Assembly: GCF_022698145.1 (NCBI RefSeq)
Contig: NZ_JALDAX010000011.1
Span: forward strand, 248,001 to 312,000
Direction of reading: 5' to 3'
DNA: 64,000 nt
From: Streptomyces spinosisporus
Lineage (GTDB): Bacteria > Actinomycetota > Actinomycetes > Streptomycetales > Streptomycetaceae
Position 1 is the first letter of the stretch; every line of letters begins with the position of its first letter. Under the pieces are notes generated by a model. The model did no database searches, was not told the origin of the DNA, and saw only the letters and a program-made list of their open reading frames with translations. The translations under genes and the position numbers were made by a program. Below are positions 31,770 to 40,411 of this stretch, in pieces.

Positions 31770-33191
31770 TCAGATGCTGAAGCGCTCCTTGCCCAGCAGC
31801 GGACGCACCCGGGAGCGGAACCCGCCGGTGCGGAAGGGGCGTTGGAGCAGTCCGGGGGACAGGTGCTGGGCCAGGGCGGCGGTGATCATTCCCTGGTCCA
31901 GGGCGAGGACGACATCACTGACGCGGCCCGTCGTGACGTCGACGGAGTCACGGAAGCCGTAGCGGTCGTCGTACGCGCCGAGGTTCCGGTCGAGCGCCTT
32001 GAGGTTGGCGACGGCCTCGTCCGGCACGAGAGGCAGGGCCAGGAATGAGGCGTGGGGCGTGACCACGCCCAGGCTGTTGTAGCCGTCCTCCTGCATGCCG
32101 ATCCCGTCGACGCCGTACTCGCGGTAGCCGCCTTCGGGGATGCTCGCGGGGGAGAAGCCCCAATACCCGTACTTCTCCTCGATCAGGCCGTGCTCGATCT
32201 GGCTGCGGATGTAGCGCCGGTGCGAGGTGCCCCACGAGTGCGGCGACCACTCCGGTTCGGGCACGAACAGGGGGACCATCAGGGCCTCGAACATCGAGCC
32301 GCCCCAGGTGGGGACGAGTTTACGGCCGCGGTAGGTGTAGTGGCCCTGCCAGACCCGTACGCCGTCCACGGTGACGTATCCGCCCTCGGGCTCCTGCTCC
32401 TGCCCCATGCCAGGCAGAAGGGTGCGGAAGAGGTGCCAGTAGTGGTCGGTGGGCAGGGTGCCGTCGGCGATGCCGTGGTAACTGGCCATGCGCGGCTCGG
32501 TGTTGAGGGCTCCGTAGTGGAATCCGGTGGGTTCGCCCTTGCCGGGCTTGTCGGGCCAGTAGCCGCCGAGGAGTTGACCGGGCCCTGCGACCGGGTCGGC
32601 CGCGTCGTAGGGGGTGTAGAAGTACGACCAGTCGACTCCCGCCAGCAGCCGGGCGATGCGCGGGCGCAGTGCGGGGTCGGCGTCGGCCGCGATCCTGAGG
32701 CCGGTGACCAGCCAGGCGTTGTCGACGGTGGACAGGAAGGGCCGGACGGCGTCCCCGCTCTCCGGCCACGTCGTCAACACCGAACCGTCGTGGGCGTCGT
32801 ACCAGTTGAACCAGAAGCCGTGCGCGCGCTCCAGTCTCTCCACCGCCGCCACCGCGCGGCCGAGCCGCTCGTGCATGAGCGAGCCGGAGATGACCCCGAG
32901 GCCGGCGGCGGCCACCGTGGACCACAAGCCGCAGCCGATGTTGGTCGGGGAGGTCTGCGGCGAGGGGACGGGCGTGCTGGCGCCGCTGACGTCGATCTTG
33001 TCGGCGGCCAGACCGAGTTCCGTGGTCATCGCCGTGATCGAACGGTAGGTCGCCTCGAACCAGGTGCGCAGCAGCTGGGTGTCCGAGGGGGTGCGGGCAC
33101 GGGAGGCGGTGGCGGCGAAGGCGGAGGGTCCGGTGGCGCAGACGGCCGCTGCCGATGCGGTGGCGGCCGTGAGGAACCGGCGACGGTTCAT
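31770..33191 (-). CDS. Tat-secreted glucoamylase-family (PF10091) glycoside hydrolase, candidate endo-beta-1,2-glucanase
   Basis: A 473-residue enzyme with a twin-arginine signal (MNRRRFLTAATASAAAV). The (alpha/alpha)6 barrel of the PF10091 'glycoamylase' family is recognisable from VDNAWLVTGLR, GYWPDKPG, TWGGSMFEALMVPLF, GYREYGVDGIGMQ, VVTPHASFLALPLVP and VVLALDQGMI. Characterised members (GH144) are endo-beta-1,2-glucanases; the label glucoamylase is historical. The position after a GH1 beta-glucosidase and an oligosaccharide transporter fits extracellular cutting of a beta-glucan followed by uptake. Linkage specificity is inferred, not shown. The ATG at 33191 has GGAG upstream. A terminator hairpin precedes the gene. 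Confidence 0.85.
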   Translation of the reverse strand: MNRRRFLTAATASAAAVCATGPSAFAATASRARTPSDTQLLRTWFEATYRSITAMTTELGLAADKIDVSGASTPVPSPQTSPTNIGCGLWSTVAAAGLGVISGSLMHERLGRAVAAVERLERAHGFWFNWYDAHDGSVLTTWPESGDAVRPFLSTVDNAWLVTGLRIAADADPALRPRIARLLAGVDWSYFYTPYDAADPVAGPGQLLGGYWPDKPGKGEPTGFHYGALNTEPRMASYHGIADGTLPTDHYWHLFRTLLPGMGQEQEPEGGYVTVDGVRVWQGHYTYRGRKLVPTWGGSMFEALMVPLFVPEPEWSPHSWGTSHRRYIRSQIEHGLIEEKYGYWGFSPASIPEGGYREYGVDGIGMQEDGYNSLGVVTPHASFLALPLVPDEAVANLKALDRNLGAYDDRYGFRDSVDVTTGRVSDVVLALDQGMITAALAQHLSPGLLQRPFRTGGFRSRVRPLLGKERFSI

Positions 33192-33225
33192 ACGGGATCA
33201 ACTCCTCGAAGGGGGACGACGGAAC

Positions 33226-33260
33226 GGGAGCCGGTGGGTGTCAGGGGCCCACCGGCTCCC
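33226..33260 (-). terminator. Terminator between GH1 and glucoamylase-family genes
   Basis: GGGAGCCGGTGGG (33226-33238) and CCCACCGGCTCCC (33248-33260) form a perfect 13-bp stem with a 9-nt loop, 45 bp after the GH1 stop and 35 bp before the next start. It is either a terminator or an intercistronic processing/attenuation site. Confidence 0.8.
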
Positions 33261-33304
33261 GGGCACGGGGGAGACGCGGAGGCGCGTCGGGCGGGGTGGC
33301 GCGG

Positions 33305-34507
33305 TCAGGAGGCGGTACGCGGGAGCAGGCGGGTGCGGCCGAGGCCGCCGAGCCACTCGGCGGACGGCTTGGGCGTGCGCTCGAAGGTCACGGGGTCGAC
33401 GGCGATGAGGCCGAACGTGGGGGTGTAGGAGCCCCATTCGTAGTTGTCCAGGGCGCTCCAGGCCAGATAGCCATGGACGTCGAGGCCGTCCTCGACGGCG
33501 GAGGCGACGGCCGCGAGTGCACCCGTGTAGTAGTCGATACGACGTGTGTCGTCGTCGGTCGCGATGCCGTTCTCGGTCACGATCAGGGGCATGTCGCGGC
33601 CGATGACGTCGGCGGTGTGGCGCAGCGCCTCGCCCACGGCGGCCGGGTAGTACTCCCACTGCGTCAGGGTGCGCTCGGCGTCCTCGGGCGCGGTGACCGG
33701 ACCGTCCTGGCCGACCTTGGTGCGCGTGTAGGACTGGACGCCGATGAAGTCGTCGCCGCGGGCCGCCTCGATGAAGACGTCCTCGCGGGGGCGGCGATAG
33801 GCGGCGGTGACCTCCTCGGCGCCGGGCAGCGCCTGGTAGACCTGGTTGGCGATGGTCCAGCCGACCTGGATGTCCGCGTTGACGGCCCGCACCACCTTGA
33901 CCGCGGCGTGGTGTGCGGCGATCACCGCTTCGGTGGTCTCCAGGTCGGGGAACGGCAGCCCGGCGGGCGGGAAGCCCTGCTCGCCGCGCTTGGCGAGGCC
34001 CGCCATGACGGCGATCATGTTGGGCTCGTTGATGGTGCACACATGGCGCACGCCGTCGGCGATGATCGGCGCGCAGTTCTCGACGTAGCGGGCGAACAAC
34101 TCCACCGCTCCGTCGGCGGTCCAGCCGCCGAGGTCCTCGAACCACTGCGGCACGGTGAAGTGGTGGAGGGTCACCATGGGGCGCAGTCCGCGGGCCAGGG
34201 CGCCGTCCACCATACGGCGGTAGTGCGCGATCTCGGCGCGGGAGAAGGCGCCGGGGGCCGGTTCGATACGGGCCCACTCGACGCTGAAGCGGTAGTCGGT
34301 GAAGCCGAGGCGGGCCAGCAGGTCCATGTCCTGCTCCCAGCGGTGGTAGCTGTCGCAGGCGTCGAGGCTCGGTTCGGAGATGCCCGCCTCCGGGTCGTGT
34401 TCCTTGCGCCACCAGTCGCTGTTGACGTTGTTCCCCTCGATCTGGTGGGCGGCGGTGGAGGCGCCCCAGAGGAAGCCGTCGGGGAAGCGGAGGGAGGTGT
34501 GGGTCAT
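33305..34507 (-). CDS. GH1 beta-glucosidase (cytoplasmic)
   Basis: A 400-residue GH1 retaining glycosidase. The opening FPDGFLWGASTAAHQIEG is the family N-terminal signature. The acid/base E161 lies in CTINEPN and the nucleophile E312 in LIVTENGI. No signal peptide, so it hydrolyses imported oligosaccharides in the cytoplasm. The length is short for GH1 (usually 440-480), mainly in loops. The ATG at 34507 is preceded by a weak site in a 90-bp gap after the permease gene. It is the fourth gene of the transport operon, the position of bglC in ceb loci. Confidence 0.93.
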   Translation of the reverse strand: MTHTSLRFPDGFLWGASTAAHQIEGNNVNSDWWRKEHDPEAGISEPSLDACDSYHRWEQDMDLLARLGFTDYRFSVEWARIEPAPGAFSRAEIAHYRRMVDGALARGLRPMVTLHHFTVPQWFEDLGGWTADGAVELFARYVENCAPIIADGVRHVCTINEPNMIAVMAGLAKRGEQGFPPAGLPFPDLETTEAVIAAHHAAVKVVRAVNADIQVGWTIANQVYQALPGAEEVTAAYRRPREDVFIEAARGDDFIGVQSYTRTKVGQDGPVTAPEDAERTLTQWEYYPAAVGEALRHTADVIGRDMPLIVTENGIATDDDTRRIDYYTGALAAVASAVEDGLDVHGYLAWSALDNYEWGSYTPTFGLIAVDPVTFERTPKPSAEWLGGLGRTRLLPRTAS

Positions 34508-34596
34508 CGTCCGTTTCTGTCTGTGTGGTGGGAGCCGGTCGGATCGTGCGGGCACGCGGACCGAGCACGGCCGGCGGGGGTGCGGATGCGCGGCGG

Positions 34597-35481
34597 CTAT
34601 TTCAGGCCGGCGGTCGCGATGCCCTGGGTGAAGTGGCGTTGCAGGACGGCGAACACGGCCAGGACGGGCAGCACCACCAGGAGGGACCCGGCCATGAGCA
34701 TGCCGTTGCCGCCGGCGACGGTGCGGTTGGGATCGTTGGCGAACGTCGCGAGGGCGACCGGCAGCGTGTACTTGCCCGGGTCGTTGGTCGCGACCAGCGG
34801 CCAGACGAAGTTGTTCCACGAGCCGAGGAAGGTGAAGATCGTCAGCGTGGCCAGAGCCGGTCTGACCAGGGGCAGGACGATGCGCCAGAAGATGAACCAC
34901 TCGCCGGCACCGTCGATCCTGGCCGCCTCGAGCAGCTCGTCCGGCACCGACTGCATGAACTGCCGCATCAGGAACACCCCGAAGGCGCTCGCCGCGAACG
35001 GCAGCACGAGCCCGGCGTAGGAGTCGATCAGGTTCAGCCCGCTCATCAGCACATACAGCGGCAGGATCAGCAGATTGCCCGGCACCATCAGCGCGGCGAG
35101 CACCGTGCCGAAGACCTTGCTGCGGCCCGCGAAGTCGAGCTTGGCGAGCGCATAGCCGAGCATCGAGCAGAACAGCAGATTGCAGACGGTCACGAGGACG
35201 GCCACGATCAGCGAGTTCAGGAAGTAGCGCGGCATGTCCAACTGGTCCAGCAGCGCACGGAAGTTGCCGAGCGTCCACTGCGTCGGAAGCCACACAGGAG
35301 GGCTGGCCGTCAGGTCCTGCCTCGTCTTGAAGGCGGACAGCGCCATCCACAGGAACGGCGCCGCCATCACCAGCACGCCCAGCGAGGCGACGAGGTACAG
35401 CACGGGCCGGCGCACGCGGCCCTCGCCGTGCCGGGCGTCCCGGGCGGAGGCGGCCGGGGCTGAGGCGGTCGGGGCGCTCAT
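34597..35481 (-). CDS. Sugar ABC transporter permease (MalG/CebG type)
   Basis: A 294-residue membrane permease of the CUT1 family with six helices. The EAA loop that docks the ATPase is visible as LLEAARIDGAGEWFIFWRI. The ATG overlaps the stop of the preceding permease gene (ATGA), a sign of coupled synthesis of the two halves. With the partner permease and the binding lipoprotein it imports oligosaccharides; no ATPase gene is present, as usual where a shared MsiK serves several systems. Confidence 0.93.
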   Translation of the reverse strand: MSAPTASAPAASARDARHGEGRVRRPVLYLVASLGVLVMAAPFLWMALSAFKTRQDLTASPPVWLPTQWTLGNFRALLDQLDMPRYFLNSLIVAVLVTVCNLLFCSMLGYALAKLDFAGRSKVFGTVLAALMVPGNLLILPLYVLMSGLNLIDSYAGLVLPFAASAFGVFLMRQFMQSVPDELLEAARIDGAGEWFIFWRIVLPLVRPALATLTIFTFLGSWNNFVWPLVATNDPGKYTLPVALATFANDPNRTVAGGNGMLMAGSLLVVLPVLAVFAVLQRHFTQGIATAGLK

Positions 35482-36470
35482 CGGGTGTTGTCCTTCAGCA
35501 GTCGGAGCTGGAGCACCGTGATGGCCATGATCACCACGAACAGCACGTACGCCATCGCGCTCGCATAGCCCATGTGGAAGAAGTTGAAGCCCTCCCGGTA
35601 CATGTCCAGGGACACCGTCAACGTGCCGTTGTCCGGCCCGCCCTGGGTCATCACGAACGGCTCCTCGAAGACGTTCAGATAGCCGATGGTGGTGATGACG
35701 GTGGCGTAGAGCAGCGTCGGCCGCAGCAACGGCACGGTGATGCGCCGCAGTTCGTGCCAGGGACCGGCGCCGTCGAGCCGCGCGGCCTCCCGCACCTCGG
35801 CCGGGATCGCCTGCAGCCCGGCGATGAACAGCACCATGACGGTGCCGAGGTTGCGCCAGACCGCCAGCAGGATCAGCGACGGCATGGCCCAGGTCTGGGA
35901 GCCGAGGAAGTCCGGTGTCGTCGTGCCGAGTTCGGCGGCGACACCCGAGACGAGGCCGTCCGACGGGTCCAGCACGAAGCGCCATACGACGGCGACCGCG
36001 ACGATCGACGTGACGACCGGGGCGTAGAAGCCGACCCGGAAGAAGGTACGGGCCCGGTCGATGCCGTTGTTCAGCAACAGCGCGACCAGCAGGCCGAGCA
36101 CGATGGTCAGGGGCACGCCGACGACGACGAAGTAGGCGGTGTTGAAGAGCGCCGTGCGGAAGGTGTCGTCGCCGAACAGCTGCGTGTAGTTGTCCAGGCC
36201 GACGAACTCCGCCTCCAGCGGCTTGCGCACGTCACGCACACCGAAGTCGGTGAAGCTCATCCAGAGCGTCGCCACGATCGGGAACAGCATGAAGACGCCG
36301 AACAGTACGAGGAACGGGGTGGAGAACAGCCAGCCGTGCAGATTGCGCCGGCCCAGCGAACGCCGGCGACCACCGAACCGCCGTCCCGCGCCCGGCGGTT
36401 GAGCACGGCCGCCGCGCCCGGTCTTGGTGACGGCCGCGTCGTGCGCGGCCGATCCCGTCAGGAGAGGCAT
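35478..36470 (-). CDS. Sugar ABC transporter permease (MalF/CebF type)
   Basis: A 330-residue CUT1 permease with a basic cytoplasmic N-terminus (GGRRRSLGRRNLHGWLFSTP) and six helices. The EAA motif reads EVREAARLDGAGPWHELRR. It starts 6 bp after the binding-protein stop and overlaps the next permease by 4 bp, so the three transporter genes are one tight unit. The long basic N-terminal extension is typical of MalF-like subunits in Streptomyces. Confidence 0.93.
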   Translation of the reverse strand: MPLLTGSAAHDAAVTKTGRGGRAQPPGAGRRFGGRRRSLGRRNLHGWLFSTPFLVLFGVFMLFPIVATLWMSFTDFGVRDVRKPLEAEFVGLDNYTQLFGDDTFRTALFNTAYFVVVGVPLTIVLGLLVALLLNNGIDRARTFFRVGFYAPVVTSIVAVAVVWRFVLDPSDGLVSGVAAELGTTTPDFLGSQTWAMPSLILLAVWRNLGTVMVLFIAGLQAIPAEVREAARLDGAGPWHELRRITVPLLRPTLLYATVITTIGYLNVFEEPFVMTQGGPDNGTLTVSLDMYREGFNFFHMGYASAMAYVLFVVIMAITVLQLRLLKDNTR

Positions 36471-36475
36471 GCCGA

Positions 36476-37720
36476 CTAACCCACCAGGCTCTGGATCGCG
36501 GACTGCGCCTTGTCCAGGGCCGCCTTCGCGGAGGACTTGCCCTGGGTGACCGACCCGATCGCCTCGTCGACCTTCGAGGTGATCTCGGTCAGCTTGGGCT
36601 GCGCGGGCAGCGCCTTCGCGGACTCCATCTGCTTGCGGAACACCTTCATGTCCGCGTCGCCGGCGAGCTCACCCGTCTCCCACGCCTGGGTGTTGGCGGG
36701 CAGGTCCTTGGTGCGCTTGTACCAGTCGGCCTGTCCCTCGGCGCCGGTGAGGTAGCCGACGAAGTCCTTGGCGGCGGCCTTGTGGGAGCTGTCGGCGGAG
36801 ATCGCGAGGCTGGAGCCGCCGGCCATGGAGACCGAGGACTTGTCGGCCGGTACGGCCGTCACGGCCCACTTGCCCTTGAGGTCCGGGTAGTTGTCGTTGA
36901 GCAGACCCACCATCCACGGTCCGCTGAAGAACATCGGCACGGCGCCGGTGTTGAAGTCCTTCGTGACGTCGTAGCCCGGCCGGAACACCTTGTCGCTGAG
37001 GCCCTTGGCGTAGTAACTGCCGTAGTCCTCCAACGCCTTGACGGCCGCGGGGCTGTTCACAACGGGCTTGCCGTCGTCGTCGAGGATCGCGCCGCCGGAC
37101 GAGTAGAGGAACGGGTAGAAGCTCTGCACGGTGTCCAGCCCGCTCGGCTGGATGGACAGACCCCACTTGGACCCGGCCTTGTCGTGATACGCCTCGGCCG
37201 CCTTCTGGAGGTCCGCCATGGTGGCGGGGGCGCCGTCGATCCCGGCCTTCTTAGCCAGGTCGGTGCGGTAGAAGAGGACGCGGGTGTCGATGTACCAGGG
37301 AACGCCGTAGGCCTTGCCGTCGTAGACGCCCTGGTCCCAGGCGGACGAGAAGAAGCTGCCCTGCTTGAAGGCCTTGGTGTCGACCGGCTCCAGAGCACCC
37401 ATGTCGGCGAACTCGCCCAGGTAGCTGGAGCCCATCTGCGTCACGTCCGGGAGCTTGCCTGCGGCGGCCGCGGCGACCAGCTTCTGGTGCGCCACGTCCC
37501 AGCCGACCGGGGTCACCTTCACGGTGACGTTGGGGTGGGCCTTCTCGTACTCCTTGGCGACGTCGCCGAGCTTCTCGCCCTCCGTCCCCATGGCCCACAC
37601 GGTCAACGTCTGCTTCGCGTCGGCCCCCACGTCCTTGCCCCCCGAACCACCGCATGCGGACAGGGTGAGAGCGGACGCCGCCACGAGGGCGAGTGAGGCG
37701 GTCCGGACGGCGCGGTGCAT
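36476..37720 (-). CDS. Oligosaccharide-binding lipoprotein (CebE-like)
   Basis: A 414-residue CUT1 binding protein. Lipobox LTLSAC near residue 22 and an SBP_bac_1 fold with Trp- and Tyr-rich clefts (GVPWYIDTRVLFYRTDLAKK, in part). It leads the operon binding protein-permease-permease-GH1. The ATG has GAGGAG upstream and is followed by a strong operator only 28 bp further upstream. By position and length it resembles CebE, the cellooligosaccharide-binding protein, but the operator and the adjacent PF10091 enzyme point to another beta-glucan. Confidence 0.92.
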   Translation of the reverse strand: MHRAVRTASLALVAASALTLSACGGSGGKDVGADAKQTLTVWAMGTEGEKLGDVAKEYEKAHPNVTVKVTPVGWDVAHQKLVAAAAAGKLPDVTQMGSSYLGEFADMGALEPVDTKAFKQGSFFSSAWDQGVYDGKAYGVPWYIDTRVLFYRTDLAKKAGIDGAPATMADLQKAAEAYHDKAGSKWGLSIQPSGLDTVQSFYPFLYSSGGAILDDDGKPVVNSPAAVKALEDYGSYYAKGLSDKVFRPGYDVTKDFNTGAVPMFFSGPWMVGLLNDNYPDLKGKWAVTAVPADKSSVSMAGGSSLAISADSSHKAAAKDFVGYLTGAEGQADWYKRTKDLPANTQAWETGELAGDADMKVFRKQMESAKALPAQPKLTEITSKVDEAIGSVTQGKSSAKAALDKAQSAIQSLVG

Positions 37721-37747
37721 AGTGTGCTCCTCGTCGAGCGTGGCTGA

Positions 37748-37774
37748 TGTATGCGCTGTCTGTAAGCGCATACA
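37748..37774 (-). promoter_or_regulatory. LacI operator of the sugar-uptake operon
   Basis: TGTAAGCGCATACA (37761-37774) is a near-palindrome with a central GCGC. A second partial copy, TGTATGCGCT, lies at 37748-37757, so that the two also form a 10-bp inverted repeat with a 7-bp spacer. The spacing and GCGC centre resemble the CebR operator, but the flanks (TGTAA) differ from its TGGGA. Confidence 0.8.
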
Positions 37775-37929
37775 TGACTGTGTTACACGCGCCGGAGGGC
37801 TGGCAAGTGGGTCGCCGGTCACGCTCTGGTAACGGCTGGGGGTGAGGGCAGGCCTCCGAGGTGCCGTTGCGTGAACGGGGGTCGGTCGGCTTGACTTGAC
37901 GCCTCGGCGATACGCACACGGGGGATGAC

Positions 37930-38163
37930 TTGGGTTCTGTTGCACTCGCCATCGCGGGCGTGGGAGCTGTCCTGGGCACCGCGATCACTGTGCTCGTGCG
38001 CCGGGAGCGGCGGCGGATGCCGCTCGGTGCCGACACGCATCGGATCGAAGCGGCGGCCACCCGGGGCTTTCGCGATGCGCGTCGGCAGGCTCACGCTTAT
38101 CACCACTTCGCCGACTCCACGGGTGTGAGCGCGCTCAGGGATCGTGACTCCCGCTCCCAGTGA
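37930..38163 (+). CDS. Possible small membrane protein
   Basis: A 77-residue frame with a TTG start at 37930 preceded by GGGGG. One transmembrane segment (VALAIAGVGAVLGTAITVLV) is followed by a basic tail (RRERRRMP) and a polar C-terminus. I do not recognise a family. The case for it is the good hydrophobic segment and the Shine-Dalgarno; against it is the uncommon TTG start and lack of context. The region from 37775 to 38286 would otherwise be empty. Confidence 0.4.
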   Translation: MGSVALAIAGVGAVLGTAITVLVRRERRRMPLGADTHRIEAAATRGFRDARRQAHAYHHFADSTGVSALRDRDSRSQ

Positions 38164-38286
38164 TCGGCGAGCGGCTGTGCGTCCGTCGGTTTGTACTCGC
38201 CGGCGCCGGGTGGCCAGGCGCCGGAGCTTCCGCCATGCTGGCGCAGGGTGGCACCACTTTCCTGTTTGCGTGACAAGGAGGACCGT

Positions 38287-38502
38287 ATGACGACGGATAC
38301 GGTCGAACGATTCCTGGCAGCCCTTGACCCGGAGCACCGGGAGGCCGTCGGTGCCAGGCCGCGCGAGGAGCAGGAGATCCTCGCGGAGGCATGGGAGAAG
38401 GAGCTGGCAACGGACGACGAGCTGGACACGCTGGACGAACTGTCGCCACCGGCGGCGGAGGCCGAGGCGGCCCGTCGTGTCCTGGACCGCAGGAGCGAGT
38501 AG
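38287..38502 (+). CDS. Small acidic protein of unknown function
   Basis: A 71-residue acidic protein (MTTDTVERFLAALDPEHREAV, in part) with a helical, Glu/Ala-rich composition and no cysteines or signal. A perfect AAGGAGG precedes the ATG by 7 bp, making the start certain. I believe it belongs to a conserved family of small Streptomyces proteins with the motif ALDPEHREAV...RPREEQEILAEAWEKEL, whose function is not known. It is followed by a very strong hairpin terminator. Confidence 0.7.
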   Translation: MTTDTVERFLAALDPEHREAVGARPREEQEILAEAWEKELATDDELDTLDELSPPAAEAEAARRVLDRRSE

Positions 38503-38523
38503 AGGTCGGCCGTGAGGCTAGGG

Positions 38524-38576
38524 CCCGTGTCGGCCATGGTCGTCCGGCAGCGGACGGGGACCATCGCCGACACGGG
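38524..38576. terminator. Long hairpin between convergent genes
   Basis: CCCGTGTCGGC (38524-38534) pairs with GCCGACACGGG (38566-38576). After one mismatch, ATGGTC (38536-38541) pairs with GACCAT (38559-38564) and GTCCG with CGGAC. This gives over 20 paired bases and probably terminates both the small acidic gene and the tannase gene. Confidence 0.8.
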
Positions 38577-38608
38577 GTGCCGGGGTGCCTGTGGTCACCG
38601 CATGACGA

Positions 38609-40390
38609 TCAGGCCTTGCCCTTGCTCACGACCCACTCGCCGTGGACCCAGTTGCCGACCGTCTCGTAACCGGAGCGGAACGAGCCGAGCCAGTTCAGGC
38701 TGAGGTTCCCCTCGGCCCTGGACAGGACCGGGGTGTAACTGCCGGGTTCGTCGGCCGGGCCGCCTGTCGTGTTCTCGGCGACGTAGGGGAAGGGGTAGGC
38801 CGGCCTGCTCGCGGTGACCTTGCCGCTGCTGTCGAGCGACTTGGTGAGCAGGCTGTCCGGTGCCTTGCCCTCGGTGACCCAGTCGACCACGGCGGTCAGT
38901 GCGTCGAAGGTGTCCGGCCCCTGGCCGCCGCCGCAGTGCGCGACACCGGGGAGCAGGAACAGCCGGGCGAAGTCCCCGGTCCTCGCGCTGCCTCCCATGA
39001 CCTTCTGCACGGCCTTGTAGTACGCCATGGTGCCGACGGCCGGGATGTGCTGGTCGCCGAGCCCGTGCCAGAGGATCAGTTTGCCGCCGACCTTCTTGAA
39101 CGCCCTGAGGTCCGGATCGGTGGCGTCGTACATGCTCTCGTTGGGCTGCATGATCTTCTTGTAGTAGGCCGCCGTGAACTTGACGTCCCTGTACGTCAGG
39201 TGCGGCTGCGGGCTGTCGAAGACCTGGTAACGGAGCGTCTCCCGTACGAAGTTGATGTCACCGCTGGTGCCGGTGGCCGTGGCGGGCACGATGACGCCGG
39301 CCCAGTTCGGCTCGGAGCCGCGCAGCTGGTGTCCGGGGTAGAGCAGTCTGCCGTGTGCGTCGGTGGGACCGGCGTAGATGCGCCGCACGGTGGTCACCTG
39401 GTCCGCGGTCAGGCAGAAGTCCGAGGCGGTGGAGGTCTGTTCGGCCCCGCACTTGATGCTTGCCGGGTCCCAGGTGCAGCTCAGCGGGTCGACGATGACG
39501 CCGTCCGTGGCCCCGCACCCCTTGAGGACGGCCGCATGGAGCGGAGCGAGGTCGGCCGTCGTGAGGGTGGCCGGGCCGCCGTCGAGGTAGACCGACTGCG
39601 CTGTCCACGCGTGCGAGAAGGTGTTGAGGGCGGTGAAGTTGTTGGCGGGGGCGCCGGCGATGATGCCGTCGAAGTCATGGGGGTAACGCTGGGCCTCCGT
39701 CAGCGCCTGATGTCCACCCTGGGAGCATCCGTCGAAGTAGGCGTGGGTCGCGGCCCGTCCGTAGTACTTCTGGATCGTCGTCTTCGCCACCTGGGCCAGG
39801 AGATGGTCGGACTTGTAGCCGAAGTCGGCCCGCAGCGCCGGGTCGGTGGAGAACAGTCCACCGCCCTGGGAGTGGCCCTCGTCGCTGGAGGCGACCGCGA
39901 ACGCGCCGTCGGTCAGCGGGACGCAGCCGGCCGAGGCGGGCGCGCTGCCCGCGTTCACGTTGCCGCACAGTCCGCCGCAGCCGAGCTGCAGATAGCCGGC
40001 CTGCCAGCCCGTCTGGGGCATGCGCAGCTCGAAGTGGATCTGGGGTGCGATGACGCCCTTGACCACACAGGCCGCCCAGTCGCCGAGGGTGTTGTCGTCG
40101 GCGCTCAGCTCCGTGGCGGAGGTGAACTCGAAGGGGACGCCCGGCACGGAATTCGCCAGGTCCAGGCCTGCGACGGAGGCACAGGACATGGCCGGGGCGA
40201 TGCCTGAGTCCGTGCTGCCTGCCGTCACCGCGGTGGCGGACGCGGATGCGCGGGCGCTGCCGGTCGTGGTGGCGGCGAGGGCGATGCCCGCCCCGGTGAC
40301 GAGAGCGAGCGCGGCGGCCAAGGTGGCCATGAAGGGGGCCGGCGTCCGACATGGTGATATCCACCGACACCATGTGAAGAGCGTGCGCAT
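38609..40390 (-). CDS. Secreted tannase/feruloyl esterase
   Basis: A 593-residue esterase of the tannase family, which hydrolyses ester bonds of gallates or of ferulate-type decorations on plant polymers. An N-terminal signal (MATLAAALALVTGAGIALAA, after about 20 extra residues) precedes the catalytic domain. The fungal and bacterial CS-D-HC motif is complete: C222-S223 in GCSQGG, Asp in LWHGLGDQH, and His-Cys in GVAHCGGG; the two cysteines form the conserved disulfide. GGAG precedes the ATG. It is 21 bp after an orphan sugar-binding lipoprotein gene, so the two are co-transcribed. Confidence 0.9.
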   Translation of the reverse strand: MRTLFTWCRWISPCRTPAPFMATLAAALALVTGAGIALAATTTGSARASASATAVTAGSTDSGIAPAMSCASVAGLDLANSVPGVPFEFTSATELSADDNTLGDWAACVVKGVIAPQIHFELRMPQTGWQAGYLQLGCGGLCGNVNAGSAPASAGCVPLTDGAFAVASSDEGHSQGGGLFSTDPALRADFGYKSDHLLAQVAKTTIQKYYGRAATHAYFDGCSQGGHQALTEAQRYPHDFDGIIAGAPANNFTALNTFSHAWTAQSVYLDGGPATLTTADLAPLHAAVLKGCGATDGVIVDPLSCTWDPASIKCGAEQTSTASDFCLTADQVTTVRRIYAGPTDAHGRLLYPGHQLRGSEPNWAGVIVPATATGTSGDINFVRETLRYQVFDSPQPHLTYRDVKFTAAYYKKIMQPNESMYDATDPDLRAFKKVGGKLILWHGLGDQHIPAVGTMAYYKAVQKVMGGSARTGDFARLFLLPGVAHCGGGQGPDTFDALTAVVDWVTEGKAPDSLLTKSLDSSGKVTASRPAYPFPYVAENTTGGPADEPGSYTPVLSRAEGNLSLNWLGSFRSGYETVGNWVHGEWVVSKGKA

Positions 40391-40411
40391 GCTCGATCTC
40401 CGTTCCCTGGA

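Noticed and set aside
33305..35350. 681-codon frame including GH1
   Set aside because: The N-terminal 281 codons are an off-frame reading of the permease gene; GH1 starts at MTHTSLRFPDGF (34507).
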